From assembly GCA_036924085.1 (NCBI GenBank), contig JAVGWX010000004.1:42305793-42369792 (forward strand): a DNA stretch of 64,000 bases, given 5' to 3'. Source of the DNA: Ariolimax columbianus (Eukaryota > Mollusca > Gastropoda > Stylommatophora > Arionidae). A program made the translations under genes and the position numbers. This document shows positions 44,101-55,470 of the stretch, piece after piece. The notes beneath the pieces are model-generated. The model was not told the origin of the DNA and searched no databases. It saw only the letters and a program-made list of their open reading frames with translations. Each line of letters begins with the position of its first letter. The first letter of the stretch is position 1.

Positions 44101-44935
44101 CTGTAAAAAAGTTACAACAGTTTCGCATGAATGTTTGCAAAGAGTTACCATAAACTTACATCATATGCTCATGGCAAGCAGACACAGAATAAAAATGAAG
44201 CACTTATGGTGAAGCTGACTTCTCTTGGGAGTCTCATGTGTATTTAATTGTAAATGACATCAGGAGTTTCAGTGAATGGATGTTGTTCTTTCTGTACAAT
44301 TAATAATCTTAGTTAGGCTATTGTTGAAGGCAACGTTTAAATTGATTATTTAAAAATCTTACACATTTATTTGTGTACGATCTCTTTAAACTCACCTCGT
44401 TTCTTCTTTTATATAAGTAAAAGCTGCAGTATTCGCCCAAAGTTTCATTAGGATTTTTTTAAAAGACAAAAAATTAATAATTAATAATTATAAAAAGCGA
44501 TTGATTGAGTTTCAAGTTTTCAATGAAAGAGAATTTTTAACATTTGCCAAGTGGCTCGCACACATTTGGTAATAGACAATTTTTGCATGCATGCTAAATA
44601 ATAATTGTTAGTGGAAATGTTGGTTATGTTTTGTGTAAAACACTAATATGCAATTGAGAGCTTAATAAAAGCCACATGAACAAGATGACAGACAAAAATA
44701 TCAAAATACCTTGTATGTTACATGCAAAGCTGTAAATGAAATCTATGCAGAGTCCATAAAACAACATTTTATCAGTATTCATGGCGCATGTGTTTTCTTC
44801 ATGCCGTTTTATCAAGCATTAACTCATTCCTTTAAGCACAAATTTATAATTATCGATTGTTGTGCTGGCTGCCTTAGGTTACAATACCTTTCTATAGCCT
44901 GCTGTCCATAAGGTTTACATCATCTTCTCTCCCCT
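44101..44935. other. AT-rich intergenic sequence
   Basis: No gene or repeat recognised. Confidence 0.5.
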
Positions 44936-44939
44936 TGTG

Positions 44940-46030
44940 TCATTAGACCTCATGGGGAGTAGTTTTCTAGTGTGTGCCAGATTTGTGGCCGATGTCATTC
45001 CGTGTTTCTTCATTGTCTCACTGACACTATCTGATGTCTGCTATTGTAGATTTGCACAGCCGATAACTTTGGTTGCATTCTTGTCAGGTGTCCAAACCAT
45101 TTTATTTTCTGTCTTTCTGATTTCTTCATTTTGTACTCAGTACTCCCCAACAGCCTTTCTCAAACAATTTCTTTCTTGTGCCTTGGTGAGAGTTCATGTC
45201 TGACACTAGTAGCAGAGAGTTGGTGTCTTAGTCGACCTGTACATCTACAACGGCAGTTGTGGGAGTTGGTGGTAGCCGGTAGTTGCAATTTCTCTGTAGT
45301 GGGCTGGGCTTGAGCACTGTGTTCTTTTGCTTGTATGGTCCCCATCTCAGTTTCCAGTCGATTCTGTCTCAAACATAGGTTGTCCAGTGGATCACTAACT
45401 TGTCTGTTTTATAATTGTGAGTGTTTGTGCAGCTCGAGGGAATCTTGCCACCTAGCGAGGGTATTCCAGAAGGACATTTTTTGTAGCGCGGGTACCACAG
45501 AGTGGTTGCTGTTCTCCACCGTTCGTCTAACTACATGGCTAGCCCAACGATGAGTTGTTGGCATACTGTAGGACATCCTTGATGTGTGCCAATGCCTAAA
45601 CTTCTGTTTAGGCCTATCTGGCACTGTTGCCTAAGTGACACTCAAGCGATGCATGTGTTGTCCTTAAGCTGGTTCTCTATGGCTTTTGACAGAGACCATG
45701 TTTTACTTTCATAGCACAGCACTTGTAGAACCACTGAGTCGAGTTGGTGTAAAAATATATTTATCAGCTGTTTCTTTGTCTCCGTGGGGATGTGTTTGTC
45801 TTAATAATGATGAGAGCTGATAGAGGACTACATTTTCTGTCTGTGTTCTTGATTCCAGTTCTCTATCCATCTTGTGTGAACACACTACCAAAGTATTTAA
45901 ATTCTCAGACCTGTTTAAGGTCTGTGCTTGTTTTAAATGTCCCATTTACCTTGATGTTGATCTGGCGATAAATGCATAATTTAGGTCCAAGTAGCATCTC
46001 ATTGGTTCATTAATTGACTTCCAGTTCTTC
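44940..46030 (-). mobile_element. Antisense LINE RT/C-terminal fragment
   Basis: The minus strand reads LNRSENLNTLVVCSHKMDRE, QLSSLLRQTHPHGDKETADK, then RWASHVVRRTVENSNHSVVP, ARWQDSLELHKH and RQNRLETEMGTIQ. Homologous to 35960-36560 (+). Confidence 0.7.
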
Positions 46031-46084
46031 TTATACTATTATTATATTATTTACATACTTTGTTTTATTTGAACACAATGGAAA

Positions 46085-46215
46085 GGAAAATTTTCATATA
46101 AATGCAATAATATTACTTCCACCTAAATGTAATTTTATAATTTTCTTATAAATGTAATAGTATAACTATCATATAGATGTAATAGGTTAACTTTCATATA
46201 AATGGAAATAGCTAT
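46085..46215. repeat. Degenerate ~33-bp tandem repeat
   Basis: Four weak units of the type CATATAAATGTAATAATAT(T)AC. Confidence 0.55.
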
Positions 46216-46439
46216 CTTTGAAATGGGAATAAGTACTTTATAAATAACAAGCACATCCATTGTTTGAGACAATTGATTAAATTACTAAGCACATGTGTCT
46301 ATATGCTTATTGGAATTTGATTCTAAGTTTCGCCACGTTCTCTTTGATTGTTACCTGATTGTAAAAACACCTTTTTACCTGGTTTGAAGTTGTCAGCCCT
46401 AGCTGGTTAGTTTACAGAGCTTGTCAATCAATTAAATCA

Positions 46440-46650
46440 AAACCTTTTGAGCTTCCTGTAGAGCATAGTTCTTTATCAAATGCATGCCAAGTCATCAAAC
46501 TTTGACCTGCCCATATCTACTGAAATTTTTGTTGCTTAAAGTTTCTACAGGAAGAAATAGCCAGTCCCATACCCAACCCTCCTAAGTCACCTCTTACAAC
46601 ATGTCTGGTAGGTTTCAATGTTACTATATTTTGGGCCCAGGTAACACCTG
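46440..46650 (+). repeat. REP-X interspersed repeat, copy 2
   Basis: Most complete copy: CTTCCTGTAGAGCATAGTTC, TTTGACCTGCCCATATCTAC, GTTTCTACAGG, CCCAACCCTCCTAAGTCACC, CATGTCTGGTAGGTTTCAAT. Confidence 0.8.
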
Positions 46651-46736
46651 GGCTTGTAGGATGACATAATTATTTATTGAATTTTTTCCTGGCCGTCTTT
46701 CAATAAGAATCTATTTGCTTATTATTCTTATACAAC

Positions 46737-47010
46737 TTGCTGAAGATGAAGCGAATGTGATGACAGCATTCAGCAACTCATGGCTGACTGCTTATCTCAT
46801 GCTCAGCATACCAGGGCTGTTCAAGACCCTATTCCGCCTACACATGTTGGACCTGGAAAGAGGATGCATTCAAAATAAAAAGGCAAATCAGGCAAAAATG
46901 TGCAGTGCTGAAACTGGTGTGTCTGATTGAAAGAAAAACAGATATCGCAGCCTCGCTATAAACTAAAACATAACAGAACATCCTTTTCAAGATGAATACC
47001 AAAGAAGAAA
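46737..47010 (+). mobile_element. GAA-tailed SINE, old diverged copy
   Basis: Keeps 'CTCATGGCTGACTGCT', 'GCTGTTCAAGACCCTATTCC', 'GTGTGTCTGATTGAAAG' and 'ATATCGCAGCCTCGCTATAA', with a decayed AAAGAAGAAAA end. Confidence 0.6.
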
Positions 47011-47544
47011 ATTATGGTTTGCCTTCAGAGTAAATATATTGGGCTGTGAGTTGATATGTTGACATAAATATATGTTGGGTATGCAAAACACTGGCATTTA
47101 TTCATTGTTTTTCTTCATCAAGAATAACATTTTTGGTGATGACAAAATAATAAAGTGAAACAGTACAGTGCTGTTAATTATTTATTTTGCAATGTTATAC
47201 CATTTTTATCAAGCGTATCTACTTTATGAGGAACCCTATCTTCATTCATTCAACAATTCTACTGCATCAACCAACTATAATTTTGCTCATCTCACATCAC
47301 TTATAAATTTAATAATGTTGATTCTTTACAAAAATAAATTATCTTCATAATCTGAATGTAAGACATTTACACCCTTGCATGCTTCCTTGTACAACAATGT
47401 TCTTTTGTTATGACAGTAGTACTTGTAGCAGTAGTCAAACTATGTCTTTCTCTGTCTGCTTTTAATGTTCATGTCTGACAATCTTTCAAGCAAGAATATG
47501 TCAACCACAGTTATTTTTTTGTTTTTGTCTATAACATTTTCAGA
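47011..47544. other. AT-rich intergenic sequence
   Basis: Nothing recognised. Confidence 0.5.
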
Positions 47545-47547
47545 TGT

Positions 47548-47892
47548 GTTGTTGTTCAATGCCCACAATGAGTAGAATTACTCTTTTGTGCACCCTAGAA
47601 AGGATGTTAATTAGCGGTTTGTCGTAGCTTTCCTCACATCCGAAGCATGCTGATGAAAGTGGACCGGGGTCTTCCAGACGGTTATACAATGCTTGGCTTC
47701 ATCTGTGTGTCGCTCACTACTACGTGGATCACGTCGATCCCTGGCCTTGTTAGCCAGGCTGCCACGAAAACAGCTCGTTTCAAAGAAGGGCTATGAGAAA
47801 GCCATGGTAAGAGTATTGGCCAGTATGTTTTGTCTGACTAACATGTCTGATCAGTATGTTTTGCCTGACCAGGCGTTAGTCTTCCTTTCCTT
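47548..47892 (-). mobile_element. CAA-tailed SINE with a single minisatellite unit
   Basis: The tail (GTTGTTGTT on +) is at 47549. Full body, then two partial units (about 47818-47870), then the 5' end GGAAGACTAACGCC read on minus. This copy shows the element with almost no array. Confidence 0.88.
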
Positions 47893-48126
47893 TGAGAAGT
47901 GTCTTTTTATGTTTAGTTCATATAATCTTGTTCAACTTAAATGACTAATGAGGAGATTACTAATAATAACCCTATGCAAATGAAGCAAGCTGATTATGAG
48001 TCTCATCTGGAAGGAAAAGTTCAAATCTTGTATTTATACACTTTGAAAAGAATTAAAATGCAAAACAGTAGGCTAGATTGATAAAAAATAGATCAGATAA
48101 TATCAAAGTAAATATCAATTAATCAA

Positions 48127-48520
48127 TACCTTATGAAGTTTCCTGAGGAGCATAGGTCTTCAGCAAATACAAGCCGTATCAAACATTGACCTGTATATAT
48201 TTGTGGCTTAAAGTTTCTATAGCAAGCCCTTGCCCTAACCCTCTTTAACCCTTTACACCCTAAGCCTTAAAACAGGAAATACAAATTCATAAGAGCAGGG
48301 AGTTACTTCTTTGCCGTATTAATATAATATGTGTATACTTATGAGATGTAAATGCTATCCCAGAACAGAAAAAGAAATGAACATTTGCATTGAACAGAGT
48401 AGTAGTGTTTTCGGTTTCCAAACATACACATTGGGAGGATAGGGTGTAAAGGGTTAATTGCTTCTTATGACATGCCTGGCAGGTTACAGTGTTACTATTC
48501 TTTACTGCCCATTTGCCCCC
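48127..48520 (+). repeat. REP-X interspersed repeat, copy 3, split by a MITE
   Basis: Left part 48127-48248 (CTTCAGCAAATACAAGCC, CATTGACCTGTATATATTTG) and right part 48458-48520 (TTGCTTCTTATGACATGCCT, GGCAGGTTACAGTGTTACTA). Copies 1 and 2 are uninterrupted at the corresponding place. Confidence 0.85.
48249..48453. mobile_element. piggyBac-like MITE (205 bp) with TTAA target site
   Basis: Perfect 14-bp terminal inverted repeats (TIRs), CCCTTTACACCCTA, bounded on both sides by TTAA (48245-48248 and 48454-48457). The interior has no coding capacity. TTAA duplication and CCC-starting TIRs are hallmarks of the piggyBac superfamily. REP-X paralogs supply the empty-site arrangement. Confidence 0.93.
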
Positions 48521-48559
48521 AATAACACTCGAGCAGAAAAAAAACATACTGGATAATTT

Positions 48560-48900
48560 AATCTTCTAGTTCATCTATCAACTTGCTATGCATCTAGTCT
48601 TGTGAGGGTCGCGTTTCAGGTCTTCGGCCACTCCCCCACCTCTTTTTGAGCATCGTCTCTCCCCCGAGCTAGACTGCTTCTCTTTGGTCTGCATAAGTAG
48701 GGCAGTCATGCAGGATATGTTCTGGTGTTTGCTTGGGTACTCCACAATCGCATGTGGTGGTGCTTCTAAGACCCATTTTGTGGAGGTGAGCCTTGAGTCT
48801 GCAATGTCCCATTCTGAGTCTGAAGATCCATGTCTGCCCATCTCTGCCAAGTTTGTCTATGCTTTTCACTTTCTGGGTTGAATTCTTTGAATTGGTCTCT
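48560..48900 (-). mobile_element. Antisense LINE ORF2 C-terminal fragment
   Basis: The minus strand encodes GRDGQTWIFRLRMGHCRLKA, HLHKMGL, CDCGVPKQTPEHILHDCPTY and ADQREAVW. The CxC...H...C motif places it with RNase H-type LINE ends, but it belongs to a different family from the GAA-tailed one. Confidence 0.82.
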
Positions 48901-49104
48901 CCATTCCATCCTCATGGATATTTTAAGGAGTCTTTGCTTTTTTATAACAATTGAATAATATTAATTTGTTCATCGTCGTCGATGAGGACCACCAACATCA
49001 TCACATGTCATAATGCAACCTTGAGTATTTGTGTGCACTCATGACTGATCAAGCCAATTCGAGCCTGAAAAAGTTTATGACACGACTGTAGTCAGCAGTT
49101 TGTG

Positions 49105-49970
49105 TCTGCTATTTTCTCTGCTCTAGACTTCCTGATTGCACGCCTGTCCTGGGCTGCCTAGACATAGAGACCCTCGCTGAGTTCAGCGCAGTTTGTGACC
49201 GCACTCTTACATTTTGAGCCGGATTCTTCCAGGTGTTAATGTCTATTTGCGAGCACTTAAGGGGCTCCTTCAGACTGTCCTTGAAATGCTTTTTTGGACG
49301 TCCTTGTGATCGTTCTCCTTCACTCGGTTCGCTATACAGGAGCCTCTTTGGAAGCCTTTCGTTTGACAAAGTGACCAGCCCATCTCAATTGGAATTTTTG
49401 CAAAAGAGCAAGTTGGCTCTGGCCAGCACTTCAGTATCTATGATATGGTCCTGCCATCATATATTCAGTATGCGTCTCAGAAAATTATTTGGCTTCACAA
49501 GTGTAGACAGTCCATCTCTCACACGCGTAGAGCAGGGTGGGAACAATGGCGGCACGGTAGACCTTCAGCTTAGTCATTATGCTGATTCCTCAGCATTCCC
49601 ATACTGTTAAGCGCATTTGATCAAAAGCTGTACTGATCTTTGCTATTCTATTTACCAGCTCATCAGCAATAGTCACTGGTCTTGACAGCGTGCTTCCGAG
49701 GTAGAAAAATTTTGCAGCCGCTAGTAATTTCTGTCCCCTCACTGTAACTACTGGCTGTTTATACGATGTGCCTGGTGCCAGTTGATACATGGCCTCGGTT
49801 TTCTTTGTGCTAATTGTCAAGCCAAAGTTGTCTGAAGCAGCGGAGAACCGGTTCTTACCTTCCTGCATATTCTGTTCAGAGCACGGCCATCCGCAAACAA
49901 GAGTTTGCATATCAATTGAATTATTGAAAAATATGGCATCGCAAACTGGCAACAGAATTGATCAATCTAA
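49105..49970 (-). mobile_element. Antisense endonuclease/RT LINE, palm to C-terminus
   Basis: The minus strand reads ASDNFGLTISTKKTEAMYQL, AKFFYLGSTLSRPVTIADEL, RIAKISTAFDQMRLTVWE, then KLKVYRAAIVPTLLYACE and the C-terminal NERLPKRLLYSEPSEGERSQ GRPKKHFKDSLK. Frameshifts between blocks. Confidence 0.83.
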
Positions 49971-50743
49971 CTAGGGACATGTAGGTGTAGCGAGGCATAA
50001 GCACATACTGCAGTTAACATGGCACTTAAAATGTCTACTCAGTTCGTACACACCTGAGCATGGGTTAGTAGTTTATTGTTTTGTGTTTTTTCCCCTTATT
50101 TGATGATTTGGTTTGTATATGTCAAGATGTCCTTCACTTTGTTGACAAATGTTTGCTGTGCTTGGTATTCCATTTTCTTATGTTTCTGTTCACTTAATTT
50201 GTGTCCTCCGTGCGTGTGTTTATGCTGGTTTTTTTTTTTCTAGTTAGAATTTGTGTCCTCTGTGCGTGTGTTTATGCTAGTTTGTGTTTTTGTACTTGCA
50301 AGTCTAGCTCATACATATTGTTGATTCTCTTGGTAAAAACTAATTGCACTGAGGGAACAGTGTTCTTATTTCATATATATTCTCTTCCATCTCCCATTGA
50401 AATAATAAATTAGATATGTGCCTATTGTTGCATGTTTTATCATTGTTTCTTTGTTGCTTACTGTGTATTTAGATGAAGTTTATATTTATTGTTTTTTTTC
50501 TCTCATTTGATCATATAATGTTTTAGGAATTTTATCATACAGCGTTGTTATAAAAATAATATTGAATTTATCTCTAGACTCATTTTTCCTCTCTCTGATA
50601 TTTTTGTCATCACACCTCAACCAAATTATTTGTAAGTTAAAAAATTGTGTTTATTGCATTTTAGTACTTAAATAGCCTCACATTTTTGTTTGTGTTTTAA
50701 AGTATATTACTAGTTTGAGAAATAACAATTGATTTAGTGCCTC
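49971..50743. other. AT-rich intergenic sequence with a small duplication
   Basis: A 40-bp segment (ATTTGTGTCCTCYGTGCGTGTGTTTATGCT) is repeated at about 50198-50280. No gene. Confidence 0.5.
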
Positions 50744-50985
50744 CTTGGGGATTCTGTGGCGAAGTGGTTAAGCCGTCGGCCTCTTGATCAGGCGGTGTGG
50801 GTTCTACTCCAAACTCCGCCGTCTTTTTTACGGGTGCTTGATGCGGAGTTCCCTGCATCTCGTAGTCGCCCCCTAGTCGTCTTGTCCTTGACTTGCCACT
50901 GGGGTCGGGCGGCACGAGACAACAGAGTGAGGATAAAAAGTAGCGCAGTTAATCCTTGCTAAAAATAGCGCTAGCAAAATTAGTT
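50744..50985 (+). mobile_element. Third-type tRNA-derived SINE
   Basis: tRNA(Leu/Ser)-like head: TGGCGAAGTGGTTAAGCCG (box A), CTCTTGATCAGGCGGTG, then GGGTTCTACTCC (box B). The body includes CTTGACTTGCCACTGGGGTC. No clear TSD. Confidence 0.7.
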
Positions 50986-51120
50986 ATGCCATCATCGTCT
51001 ACGATGGACGGCGGCCTTTGCCTTAGTCACTCCTCTACCACCATAAGATGTACAGGCCTGCCTTTCCTTTTCTGACATATATAGCTTCTGCAGTGCAGGG
51101 TTAAGATGCCCCTTGTCCAG
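50986..51120 (-). mobile_element. LINE 3'-terminal fragment
   Basis: CTTAGTCACTCCTCTACCAC and ATAAGATGTACAGGCCTGCC match the 3' end of the antisense LINE at 56640 (CTTAGTCGCTCCTCTTCTAC...GTGTAGAGC). Confidence 0.55.
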
Positions 51121-51124
51121 TCCC

Positions 51125-51200
51125 CCATTATTTACCTATTATGGCGTATCTGGCAGGTTACAGTGTTACTATTCTTTTCTTCCCTTTTTAAGCCCATTAA
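51125..51200 (+). repeat. REP-X 3' fragment, copy 4
   Basis: Only the 3' landmark GGCAGGTTACAGTGTTACTA and adjacent TTCTTTTCTTCCC are present. Confidence 0.6.
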
Positions 51201-51574
51201 AACATGGCTGCAATAAAGAATAGGCTAGTGTATATAATGTGAACATTATACAAAATGCAATACTAATTATATACAGTTTGAAAGGAAATAACATGCTTTG
51301 GCAACAGCTAAATTGTTACCAGTTTCAATAAATTACTTCCATTTGACAGATTTATATTTAAAGAACATGCAGACATATCCACTAATGAATGCCTTAAGGC
51401 ATACATAATTGTGAAAATGTATAGTGTATGTATAAAAGACGAATAGTCAGTGCTATGTCTATATTTAATGTTGCCCTGATTTGGAAATTTGTTGGATGTT
51501 GTAAATATGCAAAAGATTTAAACAATAACATGTGAGCCATCCTCACTGTGACAAGTTGCTACGATAGGTGATAG
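51201..51574. other. AT-rich intergenic sequence
   Basis: Nothing recognised. Confidence 0.5.
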
Positions 51575-51577
51575 GTA

Positions 51578-51880
51578 GGCTGTTGTTGGTTAATGCCCAC
51601 GATGAGTATCTTTTGTGCGCCATGAAGAGGGCGTTAAGTGGTTAGTAGTAGTTGGTTTTCTTACACCTCAAGCGTGCTGATGAAGGTGGACCATGGTCCT
51701 CCAGACAATTGTGCTATGCTTGGCTTCATCTGCATGATGCTCACTACTACGGGGATTACATTGATCCACATCTCATCATGTAGACTACTTTGAAAGCAGC
51801 CAGTTTCTAGAGAATGCTACATGGATAAGAGATAGTGGTCTTGGTCTGTAAATTGTGCCTGAGCGGATGAGCGTCTCAGT
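51578..51880 (-). mobile_element. CAA-tailed SINE, diverged copy without array
   Basis: GTTGTTGGTTAATGCCCACG at the tail, GCGTGCTGATGAAGGTGGAC and GCTTGGCTTCATCTGCATGA in the body. The minisatellite part is missing or beyond recognition. Confidence 0.78.
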
Positions 51881-51989
51881 TCTCTTATAGATAGTCTTAA
51901 CCATTAAAATATTTGAAAGATCAGACTGATTGTGAGCTCATATAAATGAGGTTTTCCACTTCACCGTTAGTCAGATAGCTTTTTTTAAA

Positions 51990-52400
51990 AAATATTCTGA
52001 TAGCTTATTTTCCGCCTCTATCATAGTACTTGTAGAATTCCTTAAAACAGGTGGGAGTAACCAAGCAATTCCACTGTAACACTAGAACGAGAGTTCTCGT
52101 GGACCTCCAGCTCTCTGACAGGTTGACATCATCCAGTGTCCATCAGGGGTGTGTCCTTGCCCTGACATTATTTTGCCGTACCATGGACTGGATCCTTGGC
52201 CAGGTTGAGATGCAAAACTCAGTTGACAGAGCTGCGTTAGACCTTGACCATGCAGATGAAGTATTCATACCTGCTTTCTCCTCCCCCTCACACAACATGC
52301 ATATTTGTCCCTATATGGGCATGTGGCCCGACTTCTAGGAGATATCCTAGCTTTTGAAGCAGGTCATGGACATTAGGGGTGGTTAGCAGCCCTCTCCTAC
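51990..52400 (+). mobile_element. LINE RT palm fragment
   Basis: The + frame encodes VLVDLQLSDRLTSSSVHQGC, VLALTLFCRTMDWILGQVE and LDLDHADEVFIPA. The catalytic YADD box reads HADE. Related to the family at 25620-27430. Confidence 0.75.
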
Positions 52401-53654
52401 ATAGTGCAATGGGCTCTTATTGCCTATGTGAATTACTACTATCATAGTAGCTTATCATTATCAAGTCAACTCTGTCTTATCATAAAATTGTCATGACTAA
52501 CTAGCCCTTGTTGTATTGAAAGGCTCATATCAAATTTGCTATGGCCGTACACTCCTATCCTGCTATTGTGACATGTAAGATTCCAGGCAGTCATAAAGCA
52601 AAACTTAGGGTTTGTAAAGAGCCCACTTTTTTCACTGCTAACAGTCATATACGCGCACAGCTAAAGTAAAAATATAAAAAAAGTTCATAATTCAAATAAG
52701 CACAGTAAGCATGCAGTTTTTTCGTACTCAATAGTTTTAAAATTCTTCTACAACTTATTTTGCAAAAATGGGCAAGCATACTAGATATTGTGCTGCATTC
52801 AGCAAGGGAACAATCTATACAGAAATAAAAATAAAAACACAGCACTTTATTTATATAAAGTGAGAGTAAAGAATAGTTTTTAAAAAAGAACTGTAATCTG
52901 TCAGGCATGTTGTAATAGGTAACTAATGAGGGTTGTAGAAACTATAAACCACATGAAAGAATAAATAAGTCCTCTACACCCCCATTGTAGAAGTGGATAA
53001 GTCAAGTCATATATAGTACACTTGATAGGTTAATGTAAATGATGTTTGCACGAGGGTCATTTTCACTAATTCATCCTGACGAGTCAAAATGTTGGTGTAC
53101 AATTTCTATAAAATGCCACAAAGCCTCTAGGTCAGCTTGGTGCAAGCTACGCCCAAATGCATTATTCTCTCCACAAATTCTTTCTGACATATGCACTCTA
53201 ACTTGTTACAAGTATATATTTCCATCTGTTCTACTTTTAATTTTCAAGTTTGTTATAAAATTTGTAATCATCCAGTAAAGATTGACTGAAGATAAATAAA
53301 TATTATATGTGGTTTAAACATTGACAAAATAAATCAATTCGCGTTCCCCAAAAGTTCCAGAGTGAATTAGTTAACAATGTGGAAGTGTCACTTCAATTCA
53401 CTTCTGGCCCTGTATGAACGAATGGGAAAGTGAGTCATTCTCTATAAATCATGACTTATAGAGCTCTCCAGTTACATAGGCTTCTCTTTCACTGTTCTTT
53501 AGTTTCTCCCACTCTCGTTCTTCTCTGTGGGGTCCAGTACATGTCTGGAAGTGTGAGTGATATTCCTCACATAATATATTCTACAAGCGATAAATGTTGA
53601 CAATGTTATAGTTGTTAAAGCCCTTGACTTTGTCAAGGTAACTGACAATGCTCG
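52401..53654. other. AT-rich intergenic sequence
   Basis: No gene, RNA or repeat recognised over about 1.25 kb. Confidence 0.5.
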
Positions 53655-53710
53655 TATGACATGCCTGGCAGGTTAATGTGTTACTATTCTTAGCTCCCCT
53701 AGTAACAGTT
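53655..53710 (+). repeat. REP-X 3' fragment, copy 5
   Basis: ATGCCTGGCAGGTTAATGTG and TTACTATTCTTAGCTCCCC correspond to the family's 3' end. Confidence 0.55.
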
Positions 53711-53828
53711 ATGCTGATGAAGTTCTATATCTTAACTAAATGTCTTTATACTGGTTTAGAAGACTCTGCAGAATCTGTATACAACCAGTTTCATTTACAT
53801 TTCCTTGCTCTAAAAGCTATGCGCATAC

Positions 53829-54670
53829 AATCTATTCTTAAATGCATTAATTGTCTCTGCCACTTCCTGTGGCAATGCAATCACAACTCTGACTAAAAAA
53901 AATATTTCCTTATATCCAATCTGAACCTTTCTTTAGAGTATTTGTATCTATGCCCTCTTGTTCTTATAGGTGGTTGAATTTTGAAAAAAACTTATTATAG
54001 TCTAATATATTCTATACCGTTGATTATCTTATAAACCTGTATTATTGAAATCCAAATTGGGATCAAGATGCTCAGCAGCGCATGAGCTGCAGTGGTCAGC
54101 GACCCATAGCTGACTGTTAGCGTCAGGGCCAGCGAACCAGAGCTGCCAAGATCCTTCTACACATCCATGCGGGGCAGACTGGCTAAGGAGAAGGGATCGA
54201 AGAGGGAATGCTAACCTGGTGCTAAAAAAATGCTTGCTGAAGTCGGATGTGTTGGACCGAAAGGTGAAGGTATCGCAGTCAACTGTAAGCTACGACACAA
54301 CGCATTCCGTTCTCTGGACTACATTCTGCTACTTAAGCCCTTTCACGGTTTGTTGGCGGGAGATTGAGAACAAACGAAGAAGAAGAAGAAATCCAAATTC
54401 TTCTCTTTTCTAGACACTGTAGGCTGGCTTTTCTGAGTCTTTCCTCATTACTGTAAATCTGGAATCCCACTATCAGCTTTGTTGCTCTTTGTATCCTTTT
54501 CAGCATGTGTATATCTCCTCTATGATAAGGACTCCACGCCTGTACACAGTACTCCAATCTAGGTTTAACTAATGCTTCATTCAGTTTGACAATCACATCC
54601 TTGCTCCTATATTTAATATTTATTTTTATCATACCTAACATTGCAAATGCCTTTTTTCACTCTATATGAC
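53829..54670 (-). mobile_element. CR1-like LINE 3' region, antisense, interrupted by a GAA SINE
   Basis: Homologous to 4437-6075. The right block (54400-54670) encodes MLGMIKINIKYRSKDVIVKL, PRLEYCVQAWSPYHRGDIHM and RIQRATKLIVGFQIYSNEER. The left block (53829-54046) carries the 3' sequence (reverse complement TTAATGCATTTAAGAATAGA). The two blocks are contiguous in the 4.4-6.1 kb copy. Confidence 0.88.
54059..54390 (+). mobile_element. GAA-tailed SINE with 12-bp TSD inside CR1
   Basis: Near full-length, lacking only 'GTGATCCTGGATAACAGGCT'. Perfect TSD GAAATCCAAATT at 54047-54058 and 54388-54399; the second copy overlaps the GAA tail. Confidence 0.93.
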
Positions 54671-55229
54671 CTGACACTTTTCTGTTTAGTTCTTGTGATT
54701 GTGGGGAAATATTACTAGAAAGAAAGATCATCCACAAAGTACTCAGTGTATGTTTGGCTAGAAATGTTAAAATGATACAGCAAAGGGCCTGGGGCCATAC
54801 CATGCTGTAGTACACCGACTGCAAAAAAAGGTATCTAACACAGTTTAAGATGAGAACTGGTTACACCACCTTACACAAAGTTGAGACAGGTTATAAAGAA
54901 AGTTTAACATTATATCCACTGCTACTGCTCTACGTCTCGCTTTTACCATACTGAAGGTATTGTTTTAAAACTTTCTTGACAAGCTAGATGACTTCTATAC
55001 ACTCATTAGACTATTGGTCTCTATCATGTGGGCAGGTCTGTGAGTTGGAGTCTTCTACCCTAAAAAAGGTGGTACTTGAAAGATATTTATAAGACCTATA
55101 GTTTGTACATGTACCAAGAACTAGTCTTACCATCAAGACAAATAATTGAAGAAAAAGATACTGCATTAGATTGCTCTACTTAAATAAATACATTACAAAA
55201 TGCGCTGTGAATTGTTGATTATAGGAGAA
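54671..55229. other. AT-rich intergenic sequence
   Basis: Possibly further decayed CR1 sequence at the start; nothing else recognised. Confidence 0.4.
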
Positions 55230-55242
55230 TAAATATGCTCTG

Positions 55243-55457
55243 GGGGGTCTCTTTGATGAAGCGGTCAAGCCATTTGCCTCATGTTCAGATAGTCAGTGTT
55301 TGAATTCGAGCTGCAGCAGTTGGTTCATGTTGGTAATTTTTTACAGAAATCGCTGGAAAGCTACAGAGTTCATGTTCTGAGCGATGCCCTCTCTTTGAGA
55401 GACCGAGCCATATGGGACGACCCACAGCAATGAAGTTGAGCCCTTGCCATTAACTTT
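55243..55457 (+). mobile_element. Fourth-type tRNA-derived SINE with 13-bp TSD
   Basis: Head TTTGATGAAGCGGTCAAGCC (box A) and GTGTTTGAATTCGAGC (box B). The body includes GAGCGATGCCCTCTCTTTGA. The TSD TAAATATGCTCTG lies at 55230-55242 and 55458-55470. Confidence 0.88.
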
Positions 55458-55470
55458 TAAATATGCTCTG

